DNA of 64,000 bases from CAZCTC01 sp964501335 (GCA_964501335.1 CAZCTC010000003.1:62001-126000), one strand, 5' to 3'; shown: positions 23,812-32,611, numbered from the stretch's first letter. Program-made: numbers and translations. The notes: a model not told the origin generated them from the letters alone.

Positions 23812-24792
23812 TCAGGGGGTAATCATCACGGCCAGGATAAGCAAGAGCGCTGCGGCAAAAAGCAACGGCAGGTTGTTTTGCAGGGCCAGGCGTTGCTCCC
23901 GGCCGGTGAGCAGGAAGGGGGCCAGGGCCGGCATCATTTGAGATTGGCGGAGCAGATTCCAAAAAGCCTGGATATCATCCGGGCGGGTATCGGGATGAAG
24001 TTCCAGGGCGGCCAGGATGGCCCGTTCTACGCCGGCCGGAACGTGAGGATTGATGCTGCGGGGAAGTTCCAGCGCGTCCGGACGCAGAAAACGTTCCCGG
24101 GCAGTCGCCGGAGAGCGGCCGGTGAGCAGGTGGTAAAGCGTGGCTCCCAAAGCGTAAATATCGCTGTGGATGTCGGTATGAAGGTCATCCCCTCCATATT
24201 GTTCCAGGGGAGTGTAGGCGGCGGTTCCGCGACCCTGAACTACAGTAACGGTGCGGGCTTCATCGCTGGTCAGCAGCTTCACCAGACCGAAATCGACCAG
24301 TTTGATCAATCCGGAAGGGGTTACTTTGATATTGGACGGCTTGATATCCCGGTGGACGATCGGGGGGTCCTGGGAATGCAGGTAGGTGAGGGCGCTGCAG
24401 AGCTGGCCGGCCCAATCCAGGACCGTGTTGACATCGATGAACTCATCGCGTTCGTGAGCCTGTTCGATCAATTCGCGGAGATCGTGGCCGGGGACAAAAT
24501 CCATCACCAGATATTCCCGTCCGCTTTGGCTGAAGTAGTCGGAGACTTTCGGTAGATTGGGATGATCGAGCCGGGCCAGAACTTTGGCTTCCTGGCGGAA
24601 TTGTTCCTGAAGTTCCTGTAACAACTCTGGCGTTAGATCTGGATCGGGGGTAATTTCTTTAACCGCGCAGACCCGGCCGGGGAGCAGCAAATCCTGAGCG
24701 CGGTAAACCGCTCCCATGCCGCCCTGGCCGATAGGTCCCGCAATTTGATAGCGGTTATTGAGAATAACTTGAGGCCCCAGCAGTTTTGTCAT
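23812..24792 (-). CDS. Tail-anchored Ser/Thr protein kinase
   Basis: This 326-residue Hanks-type kinase has a Gly-rich loop IGQGGMGAVY (21-30), Lys45 (CAVKEI), HRD at 147-149, DFG at 167-169, and GTAAYTPLEQYGG in the activation segment. The last 22 residues (LPLLFAAALLLILAVMITP) form one membrane helix, so the kinase domain faces the cytoplasm on a C-terminal anchor. The start ATG 24792 was chosen because upstream ATGs at 24825 and 24828 lie inside the predicted -10 box. It diverges from an FHA-winged-helix regulator, a likely phospho-reader of its activity. Confidence 0.9.
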   Translation of the reverse strand: MTKLLGPQVILNNRYQIAGPIGQGGMGAVYRAQDLLLPGRVCAVKEITPDPDLTPELLQELQEQFRQEAKVLARLDHPNLPKVSDYFSQSGREYLVMDFVPGHDLRELIEQAHERDEFIDVNTVLDWAGQLCSALTYLHSQDPPIVHRDIKPSNIKVTPSGLIKLVDFGLVKLLTSDEARTVTVVQGRGTAAYTPLEQYGGDDLHTDIHSDIYALGATLYHLLTGRSPATARERFLRPDALELPRSINPHVPAGVERAILAALELHPDTRPDDIQAFWNLLRQSQMMPALAPFLLTGREQRLALQNNLPLLFAAALLLILAVMITP

Positions 24793-24823
24793 CGATCCAA
24801 CATGGCGATTTAAAATTGATGTC

Positions 24824-24851
24824 ATCATAACGCGCCCGGGCAGGATGTCAA
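24824..24851 (-). promoter_or_regulatory. Consensus sigma70-type promoter for the tail-anchored kinase
   Basis: On the minus strand: TTGACA (24851-24846), a 16-base spacer and TATGAT (24829-24824). Its position decides the kinase start, because the two upstream ATG codons lie within the -10 element. Confidence 0.7.
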
Positions 24852-24889
24852 GGGAATTTTTGATAAAGAATGAATATATGGAGGCGTAG

Positions 24890-25537
24890 ATGGAAAAAGG
24901 GAACAATCCATTGTTAATCGTCTATGAGGGGAGTCTGGTAGGGACGCGCTGTCCGGTGAGCAAAGAGGTGATCACGCTCGGGCGCGATCCGGAGTGCGAT
25001 TTATTCCTTTCTGAACGGCAAATTTCTCGCTACCATGCCCAGGTAGAGCGGGATGCCGGGGGATATTGTCTGCGTGATATGGGCAGCAAAAACGGTACGT
25101 TCGTCAATGGGGAGGCGGTAGGTGTCCAACCCTATCGGCTTCATGACGGGGATGAGATTTCGCTGGCGAGAATCGTGCGGATCGGTTTTGTGGCAGGTGA
25201 TGCTACACTGCCCCTGGACGACATGATGCCTTTGCCGACGGCGCGGCTGGAAGTCGATCCTTCTGCCTGCCGAATCCGGTTGGGGCGGATCGAACTCGAT
25301 CCGCCGCTTTCTCCGCCTCAGTTTAAGTTGTTGTTGTTGTTGCTTTCGTCCTCCGGACGCACCGTCACCCGGGAAGAGGTGGCCCGGGAGATCTGGCCGG
25401 ATGCGTTGGGAGGAATTACCGATCAAGCCGTGGATGCATTGGTTTACCGGCTGCGGGAGCGGTTGGCGGAATTGAACCCCGATCACAACTATGTGGTAAC
25501 GGTTCGCGGCCATGGCTTCAGGTTTGAACCGGATTAA
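24890..25537 (+). CDS. FHA domain-winged helix transcription regulator
   Basis: This 215-residue protein joins an N-terminal FHA domain (about 8-95: ITLGRDPECDL, ISRYHAQVE, DMGSKNGTFVNG) to a C-terminal OmpR-type winged helix (about 118-214: SPPQFKLLLLLLSSSGRTVTREEVAREIW, DQAVDALVYRLRERL, VVTVRGHGFRF). FHA domains bind phosphothreonine and this winged helix binds DNA, so it reads a Ser/Thr kinase signal directly into transcription. The neighbouring divergent tail-anchored kinase is the obvious partner. It has no receiver domain. GGAGG lies upstream of the ATG. Fourteen bases separate its stop from sucC. Confidence 0.9.
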   Translation: MEKGNNPLLIVYEGSLVGTRCPVSKEVITLGRDPECDLFLSERQISRYHAQVERDAGGYCLRDMGSKNGTFVNGEAVGVQPYRLHDGDEISLARIVRIGFVAGDATLPLDDMMPLPTARLEVDPSACRIRLGRIELDPPLSPPQFKLLLLLLSSSGRTVTREEVAREIWPDALGGITDQAVDALVYRLRERLAELNPDHNYVVTVRGHGFRFEPD

Positions 25538-25551
25538 GGAGGAGAAGCAAG

Positions 25552-26697
25552 ATGAAACTGCATGAATATCAGGCCAAGCAGCTATTGGCCCGTCAGGGAG
25601 TTCCGGTGCCGCGAGGGATGGCCGTCTGTTCTCCTGAAGAGGCGATGTTGGCGGCAGAACAATTAGGCGGCGGACCGGTGGTTGTCAAAGCACAGGTTCT
25701 GGTGGGGGGACGGGGTAAAGCGGGCGGAGTCAAACTGGCCCAAAACCCCACTGAGGCTAAGGAGCGTGCGGCTGAAATTTTGGCCTTAACGATCAAGGGC
25801 TTGCCGGTCCATCAGGTTTTGATCGAAGAGGCGGCTGTGATCGGGCGGGAAATTTACCTGGGCCTGGCGGTGGACCGCGCTGCCCGGCGGGTGACGCTGA
25901 TTGCTTCGGGGGAAGGGGGCATAGAGATCGAAGAGGTTGCGGCCCGCAATCCCGAAGCAATCCTTAAGATTCCGCTCGATCCTTTTTTGGGATTTCAACC
26001 CTATCAGGCGGTTCAGCTGGCCCGGGAGATGCGGTTGATTCCGGCTCAGTATCGCCGTTTCGGCGAGATTGTAGATGGGTTATACCGCACATTTATGGAG
26101 GTAGATGCCTCTCTGGCGGAGATCAATCCATTGATCGTTACCGGGGAAGGCGATTTGCTGGCCCTGGATGGGAAGATTGTGATTGATGATAATGCTCTTT
26201 TCCGACATGCCGCGCTGGATGCATTTGAGACCGCTGATGATGAGCCCGAGCCTGAGCGGGAAGCCCATGCTCAAGGATTGAGCTATGTGGCTTTGGGCGG
26301 CAGCGTCGGCTGTATGGTCAACGGCGCGGGGCTGGCAATGGCGACATTAGATATTATTCAGCATTTCGGCGGCACCCCGGCTAATTTCCTCGATATTGGC
26401 GGGGGCGCGCGATCGGAAAAAGTCGCGGCTGCGTTGCGGATCATTTTAAGCGAGCCCCAGGTGCGCGTGGTTCTGATCAATATTTTCGGCGGGATTACGC
26501 GCTGTGACGAGGTTGCCCGGGGATTATTGGCCGCTTTGGATGAAGTGCGCCCGCAAACCCCTTTGGTGGTGCGGCTGGTCGGCACCAATGAGGCGGAAGG
26601 CCAATCCATTCTGCAAAAGTCAGGTTATGCATTGGAGGCCGTGGCCTCGCTCAGTGCGGCAGCGCAGCGTGCCGTTGCGCTGGCGAGTCGGGTCTAG
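25552..26697 (+). CDS. sucC: Succinate-CoA ligase, ADP-forming, beta subunit
   Basis: This 381-residue protein starts with the family signature MKLHEYQAKQLL, has the ATP-grasp elements VVKAQVLVGGRGKAGGVKLA and EINPLI, and the CoA-ligase domain (SVGCMVNGAGLAMATLDIIQHFGGTPANFLDIGGGA and NIFGGITRCDEVA). With the alpha subunit it converts succinyl-CoA, ADP and phosphate to succinate, CoA and ATP in the TCA cycle. AAGGAGGAG precedes the ATG. Its stop is 22 bases from sucD, and both are probably on one mRNA. Confidence 0.97.
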   Translation: MKLHEYQAKQLLARQGVPVPRGMAVCSPEEAMLAAEQLGGGPVVVKAQVLVGGRGKAGGVKLAQNPTEAKERAAEILALTIKGLPVHQVLIEEAAVIGREIYLGLAVDRAARRVTLIASGEGGIEIEEVAARNPEAILKIPLDPFLGFQPYQAVQLAREMRLIPAQYRRFGEIVDGLYRTFMEVDASLAEINPLIVTGEGDLLALDGKIVIDDNALFRHAALDAFETADDEPEPEREAHAQGLSYVALGGSVGCMVNGAGLAMATLDIIQHFGGTPANFLDIGGGARSEKVAAALRIILSEPQVRVVLINIFGGITRCDEVARGLLAALDEVRPQTPLVVRLVGTNEAEGQSILQKSGYALEAVASLSAAAQRAVALASRV

Positions 26698-26719
26698 GTC
26701 AGGCGGAAGGAGAGAACCC

Positions 26720-27601
26720 ATGGCAATCCTGGTTGATGAAAAAAGTCGAGTTTTGGTGCAGGGTATTACCGGGCATGAAGGGACCTTTCATACCCGTCAG
26801 ATGTTGGAATATGGTACTGCGGTCGTTGCCGGGGTAACGCCGGGTAAAGGGGGCAGTTTTGCGGTCGATGGACATGTGCCGGTTTTCGATACGGTGGCCG
26901 AAGCTGCTAAGGAGACGGGAGCCGACACCTCGGTGATTTATGTCCCGGCCCGTTTTGCGGCAGCGGCGATGATCGAGGCCGCCGATGCTGGAATTCGTTG
27001 CATTGTGACCATTACTGAAGGCATTCCAGTTCTGGACATGATTCGAGTGCGCGCCTATCTGGAATCCCGGGATGTGGTGTTGATTGGTCCCAATTGTCCG
27101 GGCGTGCTTTCTCCAGGGAAAGCCAAGGCCGGGATCATTCCCGGTCAGATTGCCCGTCCCGGGCGAATTGGGGTGGTTTCGCGCAGCGGGACTTTGACCT
27201 ATGAAGTCGTGGCGGCTTTGACGGCGGAAAGTTTGGGACAATCCACCTGTGTAGGAATTGGCGGCGATCCTATCATTGGATTGGATTTTATCGGGGTTTT
27301 GGAACGATTTGATGGGGATTCTGAGACTGACGGGGTGGTATTGATCGGTGAGATTGGCGGCAATGATGAAGAACGTGCCGCTGCTTACATCAGCGAGCGT
27401 TTCAGCAAGCCGGTAGTCGCTTTGATTGCCGGGCGTACCGCTCCGGCGGACAAACGAATGGGCCATGCCGGGGCCATCATTCAAGGCGGCGTAGGCGGCG
27501 CGGCGGGCAAAATAGCAGCCTTAGAAGCCGCCGGAGTCGCCATTGCCACCTATCCCAGCCAGGTACCGGGATTGATCCGGCCTCGTTTAAGTGAGGTTTA
27601 G
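26720..27601 (+). CDS. sucD: Succinate-CoA ligase, alpha subunit
   Basis: This 293-residue protein has the CoA-binding Rossmann fold (LVQGITGHEGTFHTRQML, VAGVTPGKGG), GPNCPGVLSPG, and the phosphohistidine loop GHAGAI with Gly-rich GGVGGAAGK after it. It pairs with the sucC product. The start 26720 is set by GGAAGGAGA just upstream and by the standard MAILVDEK beginning; a longer in-frame start at 26504 lies inside sucC and is rejected. Confidence 0.97.
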   Translation: MAILVDEKSRVLVQGITGHEGTFHTRQMLEYGTAVVAGVTPGKGGSFAVDGHVPVFDTVAEAAKETGADTSVIYVPARFAAAAMIEAADAGIRCIVTITEGIPVLDMIRVRAYLESRDVVLIGPNCPGVLSPGKAKAGIIPGQIARPGRIGVVSRSGTLTYEVVAALTAESLGQSTCVGIGGDPIIGLDFIGVLERFDGDSETDGVVLIGEIGGNDEERAAAYISERFSKPVVALIAGRTAPADKRMGHAGAIIQGGVGGAAGKIAALEAAGVAIATYPSQVPGLIRPRLSEV

Positions 27602-27668
27602 CCTTGTATAAGGCCAGTTTCTAACCCTGACAAAGGGATTAATCTTTAACCGTCATGGAGGATTTTTT

Positions 27669-28445
27669 ATGAGTGAGCCGAAATCGAAAAAAGAACACAA
27701 GACCGCCAGGCCTGCGCCTGAAAAGGGGAAGGCAAGTTGGAGTCAAAACCCACGAATTGTTATCGGTCTGGCTATATTGATGATCGTCGTTATGGTAGGA
27801 GGCTTTGTCTTACTGCAAATAAATCAGGCGCGTGAAAAGGAGCTCTTTTTGGGGATTGTGGCTGAAAAAAGCTATAATGCAGGGGCGGCCACCTCGGATG
27901 TGGCTTATCCCTATCCGGGTGAGGGCGGCGTCGGACAGCGCTGGTATCCCTCCCTGGGTAATGAAAGTGCGCCAGTTACCGTGATCGAGTACAGCAACTT
28001 CCTGTGCAGCCACTGCCGGGATTTCAACCTTGACTATCTGGATGCGTTTTTGCGAGATTACGTGTCCACGGGTAAGGTCCGCTATGTAGCCCATCCTTAC
28101 GCTTTTTCCACCCAACCCGAAGCCGTCAGCGCTGCCGAGGCGGCGTTATGTGCAGCAGAACAGGGGCATTATTTTGATTTTGAGCATTCCTATTTCAGGA
28201 TGACGACGGTGGAAGCCCCCAATATCAACAAAGCAGCCGCCCTGGCCAACCTGGATTTAAAGACTTTTTCGGCCTGTGTGGAAGAAAACCGTTACGGAGC
28301 TGCTTTGGAGGATGCAATTGCCGAAGCCAATGCTCAGGGCATCGATTCTACTCCCACCTTTATCGTCAATGGGAAGACAGTGATAGGATTTGATCAGGCA
28401 ACGCTGGAGCAGGCGATCAAGGATGCCCTGGCCCAGGGGCAGTAA
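27669..28445 (+). CDS. Membrane-anchored DsbA-like thioredoxin-fold protein
   Basis: This 258-residue protein has a long basic cytoplasmic tail, one membrane helix (about 30-52, IVIGLAILMIVVMVGGFVLL) and an outer thioredoxin-fold domain of the DsbA/Thioredoxin_4 type. The active-site motif is CSHC in EYSNFLCSHCRDF, and STPTFIVNG supplies the cis-Pro loop. It probably oxidises or isomerises disulfides in exported proteins. ATGGAGG precedes the ATG. It stands alone between sucD and a convergent gene. Confidence 0.9.
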   Translation: MSEPKSKKEHKTARPAPEKGKASWSQNPRIVIGLAILMIVVMVGGFVLLQINQAREKELFLGIVAEKSYNAGAATSDVAYPYPGEGGVGQRWYPSLGNESAPVTVIEYSNFLCSHCRDFNLDYLDAFLRDYVSTGKVRYVAHPYAFSTQPEAVSAAEAALCAAEQGHYFDFEHSYFRMTTVEAPNINKAAALANLDLKTFSACVEENRYGAALEDAIAEANAQGIDSTPTFIVNGKTVIGFDQATLEQAIKDALAQGQ

Positions 28446-28447
28446 AT

Positions 28448-28508
28448 AAAAAAACGCAGTAGGCCTAAGGGGAAGAGCGTGTAGTTTTTTGCGTCCTCGG
28501 TGCCTTAA
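28448..28508 (-). repeat. Relic of the composite repeat
   Basis: On the minus strand GGACGCAAAAAACTACACGC and CTCTTCCCCTT echo the right-hand modules of the composite repeat (compare GGACGCTAAAAAACTACAAG at 13530). There is no palindrome. It is a weak match and may be a decayed copy. Confidence 0.4.
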
Positions 28509-28520
28509 AAGCTATTTCTG

Positions 28521-28562
28521 AATAAAAAAAACAGGGGAGCGATGATATATCGCTCCCCTGTT
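28521..28562 (-). terminator. Rho-independent terminator of the S1-domain gene
   Basis: A 14-pair stem, AACAGGGGAGCGAT (28530-28543) with ATCGCTCCCCTGTT (28549-28562), is followed on the minus strand by a run of T (plus-strand A-run 28524-28531). It lies 12 bases after the stop of the S1-domain gene. Confidence 0.88.
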
Positions 28563-28574
28563 GATTCGGCAAAT

Positions 28575-29282
28575 TTAGCGATCTTTGCCCCGTTGGAGGG
28601 TGCGCAGATAGATGTCTTCCATATCATCGCGCCGGTTGCCGCCCTGGCGCTTGGAGCTCTTGTCGCGAGAGCGGCGCTGGCGGGCAGCTTCCTGAGCCTG
28701 GCGGAAAGCCATTTCCATGGGGGAGAGGAAGGGTTCTTCTTCTCCAGCTTCCACGGGGGCAGGGGCTTCGTTCAGATCCAGGGTCACGTCGATCTGACGC
28801 TTTTGGCGATCCAGCCGCAGAATCCGAACCTCGATGTCCTGGTTTTCCTTGACAACCTCGGAAGGATTGCGGATGTATTCGCCCATTTCTTTGACGTGAA
28901 GCAGGGCCGGCCGTTCAGCTCCCAAATCGATGAAGGCGCCATAGCGCTCCATGCGGATCACCCGTCCCGTCACAATTTGACCTTCCGACAGATCGTTCCA
29001 GTCGACCTTGGGAGGTTCCACCATGGTCAACGCAATGCGACCCTGATCCGGGTCCACATTGGTCACCCAGACGGTAACCTTGTCGCCGACTTTGACTTTA
29101 TCTGTCACTTTATTGACCCGTTTATTGGCCAATTGGGAGATGTGGATCATCCCCTCGCGCTCCAATCCCAGATCGACGAAAGCACCATAGAGCTCGGTCC
29201 GGGTGATGACCCCTTCCAGGCGCATTTTCGGCTGTAAGTCTCGGATTGAAGTTGGTTGTACCGTAGTCGTCTCTTCCGACAT
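28575..29282 (-). CDS. S1 RNA-binding domain protein
   Basis: This 235-residue protein has two S1 (OB-fold) domains, about 18-90 (MRLEGVITRTELYGAFVDLG...GMIHISQL) and about 100-170 (IVTGRVIRMERYGAFIDLG...ALLHVKEM), each with the typical GxFVDLG...HxS/K pattern. The C-terminus is Arg/Lys-rich (RQRRSRDKSSKRQGGNRRD) and probably binds RNA non-specifically. It is shorter than ribosomal protein S1 (four to six domains) and may act in translation or RNA turnover. It has its own consensus promoter and AAGGAG site. Confidence 0.88.
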   Translation of the reverse strand: MSEETTTVQPTSIRDLQPKMRLEGVITRTELYGAFVDLGLEREGMIHISQLANKRVNKVTDKVKVGDKVTVWVTNVDPDQGRIALTMVEPPKVDWNDLSEGQIVTGRVIRMERYGAFIDLGAERPALLHVKEMGEYIRNPSEVVKENQDIEVRILRLDRQKRQIDVTLDLNEAPAPVEAGEEEPFLSPMEMAFRQAQEAARQRRSRDKSSKRQGGNRRDDMEDIYLRTLQRGKDR

Positions 29283-29313
29283 CCGTTGTTCTCCTTAATT
29301 TGATGCGGTTTGC

Positions 29314-29341
29314 ATTATAACGCACATGCCGCCGATGTCAA
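29314..29341 (-). promoter_or_regulatory. Consensus sigma70-type promoter for the S1-domain gene
   Basis: On the minus strand: TTGACA (29341-29336), a 16-base spacer and TATAAT (29319-29314), an exact match to both consensus hexamers. The transcript starts near 29307, with AAGGAG shortly before the ATG at 29282. Confidence 0.75.
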
Positions 29342-29350
29342 ATTCAGCAA

Positions 29351-29812
29351 TTATCCGCGGCTTTGTTCTTTCCATTCCTGACGCATCCGGCGTTCTTCGT
29401 CCCGACGGGCAATGGATTCCCGTTTGTCATATTGGTGTTTGCCCCGGGCGAGGGCGATTTCGACTTTGGCCAGCCGGCCCTTGATATAAATTCGCAAGGG
29501 AATCAGAGTAAAGCCTTTTGACTGGACCTGACCGGCGATTTTGTTGATTTCCCGACGATGCATCAGCAGCTTGCGGCTGCGCTTGGGTTCGTGGGTCCAG
29601 CGGCCGGCCTGTTCATAAGCGGCGATATGGGCATTCATCATCCACATTTCGCCGTCTTTGATGCTGACAAAACTGTCTTGCAGGCTGACCTGGCTGCTGC
29701 GTACCGATTTGATTTCGGTCCCGGTCAACGCGATACCGGTCTCGAAACGCTCTTCGATAAAGTATTCGTGAAACGCTTTGCGGTTAGTCGCGACGACCTT
29801 GACTTCAGTCAC
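29351..29812 (-). CDS. smpB: SsrA-binding protein SmpB
   Basis: This 153-residue protein has the SmpB signatures NRKAFHEYFIEE, GTEIKSVRSSQVSLQDSF, KRSRKLLMHRREI, GFTLIPLRIYIKGR and ARGKHQYDKRE. It binds tmRNA and brings it to stalled ribosomes. The basic C-terminal tail, which enters the mRNA channel, is present. The tmRNA gene itself is not seen in this window. It lies 12 bases after the S41 protease gene on the same strand, so it probably shares that transcript. Confidence 0.97.
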   Translation of the reverse strand: MTEVKVVATNRKAFHEYFIEERFETGIALTGTEIKSVRSSQVSLQDSFVSIKDGEMWMMNAHIAAYEQAGRWTHEPKRSRKLLMHRREINKIAGQVQSKGFTLIPLRIYIKGRLAKVEIALARGKHQYDKRESIARRDEERRMRQEWKEQSRG

Positions 29813-29824
29813 GGAACTCTCCTC

Positions 29825-31075
29825 TTATTTGCCTTCTTCAAGATATTGTACGGCACGATCCAGTTGCGGGTCTTTGTCGGCAGGATTGTCCTGAGGAACC
29901 GTAACCTCAACATCCGGCTTGAGACCTTCGCCGTGGATGGAATGATCGTTGGGCGTGAACCAGCGGGCAATGGTCACACGCAGCTGCGAGCCGTCGCTCA
30001 AATCGTGGGGCATTTGAACCGAGCCTTTGCCCAGCGATTGCTCGCCGATCAAAACGGCTCTCCCGCGATCCTGCAGAGCGCCGGCAACGATTTCAGAAGC
30101 ACTGGCGCTGCCACCGTTGATGAGCACGACCATCGGGATATCTTCGCCGAGGTCACCGTCGTCGGTGTAGAATTTTTGTTCATTACCCTGATTGTCGCGT
30201 TCCAGAGCTACCAGACCTTCATCCAGGAACAGATCGCCCACCTTGATCGCCTGATCCAGCAGACCGCCTGGATCATCGCGCAGGTCAAAGATCAGGCCTT
30301 TGGGATTCTGGGCCATCAGCTCTTTCAGGGCACTCTCTACATTGGAACGGGCATTGGCATCGAATTCAGTCAGGCGGATATAAGCGTAGCCGTTATCCAA
30401 CATTTTCGATTCTACAATGGGGACTTCGATCCGGGCCCGGGTGATGGTGACAGTAAAGGTGTCGGTCTGTTCGCGGGCGACTTCCAGTGTTACCTGAGTG
30501 CCGGCCTCTCCGCGAATCAATCCCAAGGCTTCGTAAAGTCCCATGCCGACGATGGATTGATCGTCGACTTGAAGGATAATATCTTTGCTGCGCAGGCCGG
30601 CTTTTTCGGCGGGGTGACCAGGGAGGGGCCGGACGATTTCCAGATAGCCGTCTTCGCGCATACGGACGGTCGCTCCAATGCCTTCAAACTGACCACTGAT
30701 GTCGGCCTTGATAACGGCCGCCATTTTGGGTTCAATGAAAGAGGTGTAAGGATCGTCCAGTGTGGAAAGCATACCCCGGATTGCACCATAAGCCATGGTT
30801 TGCGGATCGGGAAGCTTGCCGTAGAAATCCTGCTTTAACAAAGACAGCACTTCTCCCAGCAACTGATAATCCACCATTTCATCTGTGTCGGAATCGGAAG
30901 GTGTCGGCGAATTATCATCCGCCGGAGTGGTGGGATTCAGGATCGGTTCACCGGCAACAGAACGTTGGGCACCCTGTACGTTCATTCCCAACACGATTCC
31001 CCCCGCAAAGGCAGCCCCGATCAGTCCTAAAAAGACAAAAGCTGCAATAACGCCTAAAACAACCTTGTTCGTCAT
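29825..31075 (-). CDS. S41 carboxy-terminal processing protease (CtpA-like)
   Basis: This 416-residue protein has an N-terminal membrane anchor (about 7-32), a PDZ domain (about 130-215: GIGATVRMREDGYLEIVRPLPGHPAEKAGLRSKDIILQVD) and the S41 catalytic domain, with the nucleophile Ser in NGGSASASEIVAGAL and the Lys in GEQSLGKGSVQ. The family cleaves C-terminal ends of exported proteins. It follows a paralogue by 12 bases, and the pair arose by tandem duplication. Confidence 0.93.
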   Translation of the reverse strand: MTNKVVLGVIAAFVFLGLIGAAFAGGIVLGMNVQGAQRSVAGEPILNPTTPADDNSPTPSDSDTDEMVDYQLLGEVLSLLKQDFYGKLPDPQTMAYGAIRGMLSTLDDPYTSFIEPKMAAVIKADISGQFEGIGATVRMREDGYLEIVRPLPGHPAEKAGLRSKDIILQVDDQSIVGMGLYEALGLIRGEAGTQVTLEVAREQTDTFTVTITRARIEVPIVESKMLDNGYAYIRLTEFDANARSNVESALKELMAQNPKGLIFDLRDDPGGLLDQAIKVGDLFLDEGLVALERDNQGNEQKFYTDDGDLGEDIPMVVLINGGSASASEIVAGALQDRGRAVLIGEQSLGKGSVQMPHDLSDGSQLRVTIARWFTPNDHSIHGEGLKPDVEVTVPQDNPADKDPQLDRAVQYLEEGK

Positions 31076-31087
31076 CTCTTACCTCTC

Positions 31088-32275
31088 CTATGGCAACATC
31101 TCTCGAAGATACTGAACGGCTTTCTCCAGGGGGGCATCACGACCCGGCGCACTTTCGACGGTGCGATCGGGTATTAACCCGGCACCTTCCAATCGATGTC
31201 GTCGCGGGGTCAGCCAAACCGCACTGGTGATATGTAAAATAGAACCATCTCGCAAAGGGTGAAGCGTTTGCACGGAGCCTTTGCCTAAAGTGGGTTTTCC
31301 AATCAGGATAGCCCGATCGTTTTCCCGTAAAGCCGCCGCTACAATTTCAGAAGCGCTGGCGGTACCGTGATCCATCAATACAACCATGGGCCCTTGAAAG
31401 CGGGGAATTCCTTCTGCTTTGCAGACCTGTTCATCTTCCCGATGGCGTTGATAATAAATCGTGCTGCCGGCCGGCAAAAAATACCCTACGAGTTTGGGGA
31501 GAGGTGCTATCACGCCCCCGCCATTACCTCGCAGATCCAGAATCAAGCCCCAACTGCGTGAATCGCTCCCCAGCGTTCTTTCCAAAGAAGTCAGGGCCTG
31601 ATCGACCTCGTTGGCAGTTTCATTTGTAAAAATTGCAATCTGAAGCAAGGCGATCCGGTTTTCCTGATCCACAATGCGAGTGCGAACGGAAGGATGCACA
31701 ACTTCCGCCCGGGTAATGGTTACCGTATAAATAAGATCGGGAGGGCGGGACAGTTTTAAAGTAACGGCAGTATCCACCGGGCCTGATAACTGGTGGGCAA
31801 TGGAATCCGGCCCGGTTCCCGGCTCAATATCAATTCCATTGAGAGAAAGCAATCGATCGCCCTGACGAATATTGGCCTGCGCTGCCGGCCCGGTAGGGTA
31901 GGGGGATAGAAAAATCTCACCCTGATTTCCGGCCCACAACCAGACCCCGATATCTCCATAGCGACCCGACAATCGTTGTTGTTCAATCCGGGCGGGTTGG
32001 GGGTCCAATAAGATGGTATAACGATCGCCTGTAGTTTCCAACAGGCCTCGAATAGCGCCTCTTAGCCGAACCTCGGCGGACGGTAACTCATTACCGGCAA
32101 ATTGACGATCCACCCAGATCCAGGCTTCTCCGAGAGGAGGTAAGGCCCAGGGGACTGACTCCCATCGAACCAACCATAGAGTCCAGGCAGGGGCCGCCCT
32201 GTATCCGGCAATGAAAGCTCCGATCATGGCTCCCGCCAGTCCAATAATTCCCAATATCCATAGCCAGCGTTTCAT
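31088..32275 (-). CDS. S41 protease, tandem paralogue
   Basis: This 395-residue protein has the same plan as the next gene: membrane anchor (about 4-26), PDZ domain (about 95-185), catalytic domain with Ser in DHGTASASEIVAAAL and Lys in GKPTLGKGSVQ. It differs from its neighbour in the N-terminal cap and has a Cys in the EEDEQVCKAEG-like insert before the Ser strand. Its predicted promoter leaves only a few bases before the ATG, so the message may be leaderless. It is first in an apparent operon with the second protease and smpB. Confidence 0.92.
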   Translation of the reverse strand: MKRWLWILGIIGLAGAMIGAFIAGYRAAPAWTLWLVRWESVPWALPPLGEAWIWVDRQFAGNELPSAEVRLRGAIRGLLETTGDRYTILLDPQPARIEQQRLSGRYGDIGVWLWAGNQGEIFLSPYPTGPAAQANIRQGDRLLSLNGIDIEPGTGPDSIAHQLSGPVDTAVTLKLSRPPDLIYTVTITRAEVVHPSVRTRIVDQENRIALLQIAIFTNETANEVDQALTSLERTLGSDSRSWGLILDLRGNGGGVIAPLPKLVGYFLPAGSTIYYQRHREDEQVCKAEGIPRFQGPMVVLMDHGTASASEIVAAALRENDRAILIGKPTLGKGSVQTLHPLRDGSILHITSAVWLTPRRHRLEGAGLIPDRTVESAPGRDAPLEKAVQYLREMLP

Positions 32276-32284
32276 GTAAGGCTT

Positions 32285-32312
32285 ATTTTAACACAGGGAG
32301 CCCATCTTTCAA
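32285..32312 (-). promoter_or_regulatory. Promoter of the protease-smpB operon, nearly leaderless
   Basis: On the minus strand: TTGAAA (32312-32307), a 16-base spacer and TAAAAT (32290-32285). Nine bases separate the -10 from the ATG at 32275, so the leader would be only about two or three bases. Confidence 0.55.
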
Positions 32313-32611
32313 GTGTCGGAAGGGGCGTCTCCAGGATAAACGAACTTCCGACTATGGATATTATGTCAAGCTATTGGTTTTTATGGCGGAATGGGGGGCC
32401 TGGGGACACTTTTCACTGAAAATCGCTTTCCGCTGCGTTTGTGCCGATTCGCAATTTTGCGCTACTTTCGCCTCCGGCCCGATTTTCTCACTGAGAAAAT
32501 CGGGTGAACTTCTCTTTTGGGCCCCCCGGTTAGAATCCAGTCCGAGGTCGCTGAATAGGATTTTTGTTCTATTTGCGATAAAAATACCCTATTCCTTAAC
32601 CTACAATCTGT

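Noticed and set aside
26504..26719. A longer start for sucD inside sucC
   Set aside because: The conserved MAILVDEK start at 26720 has a clear GGAAGGAGA site, and the extension lies in another frame of sucC.
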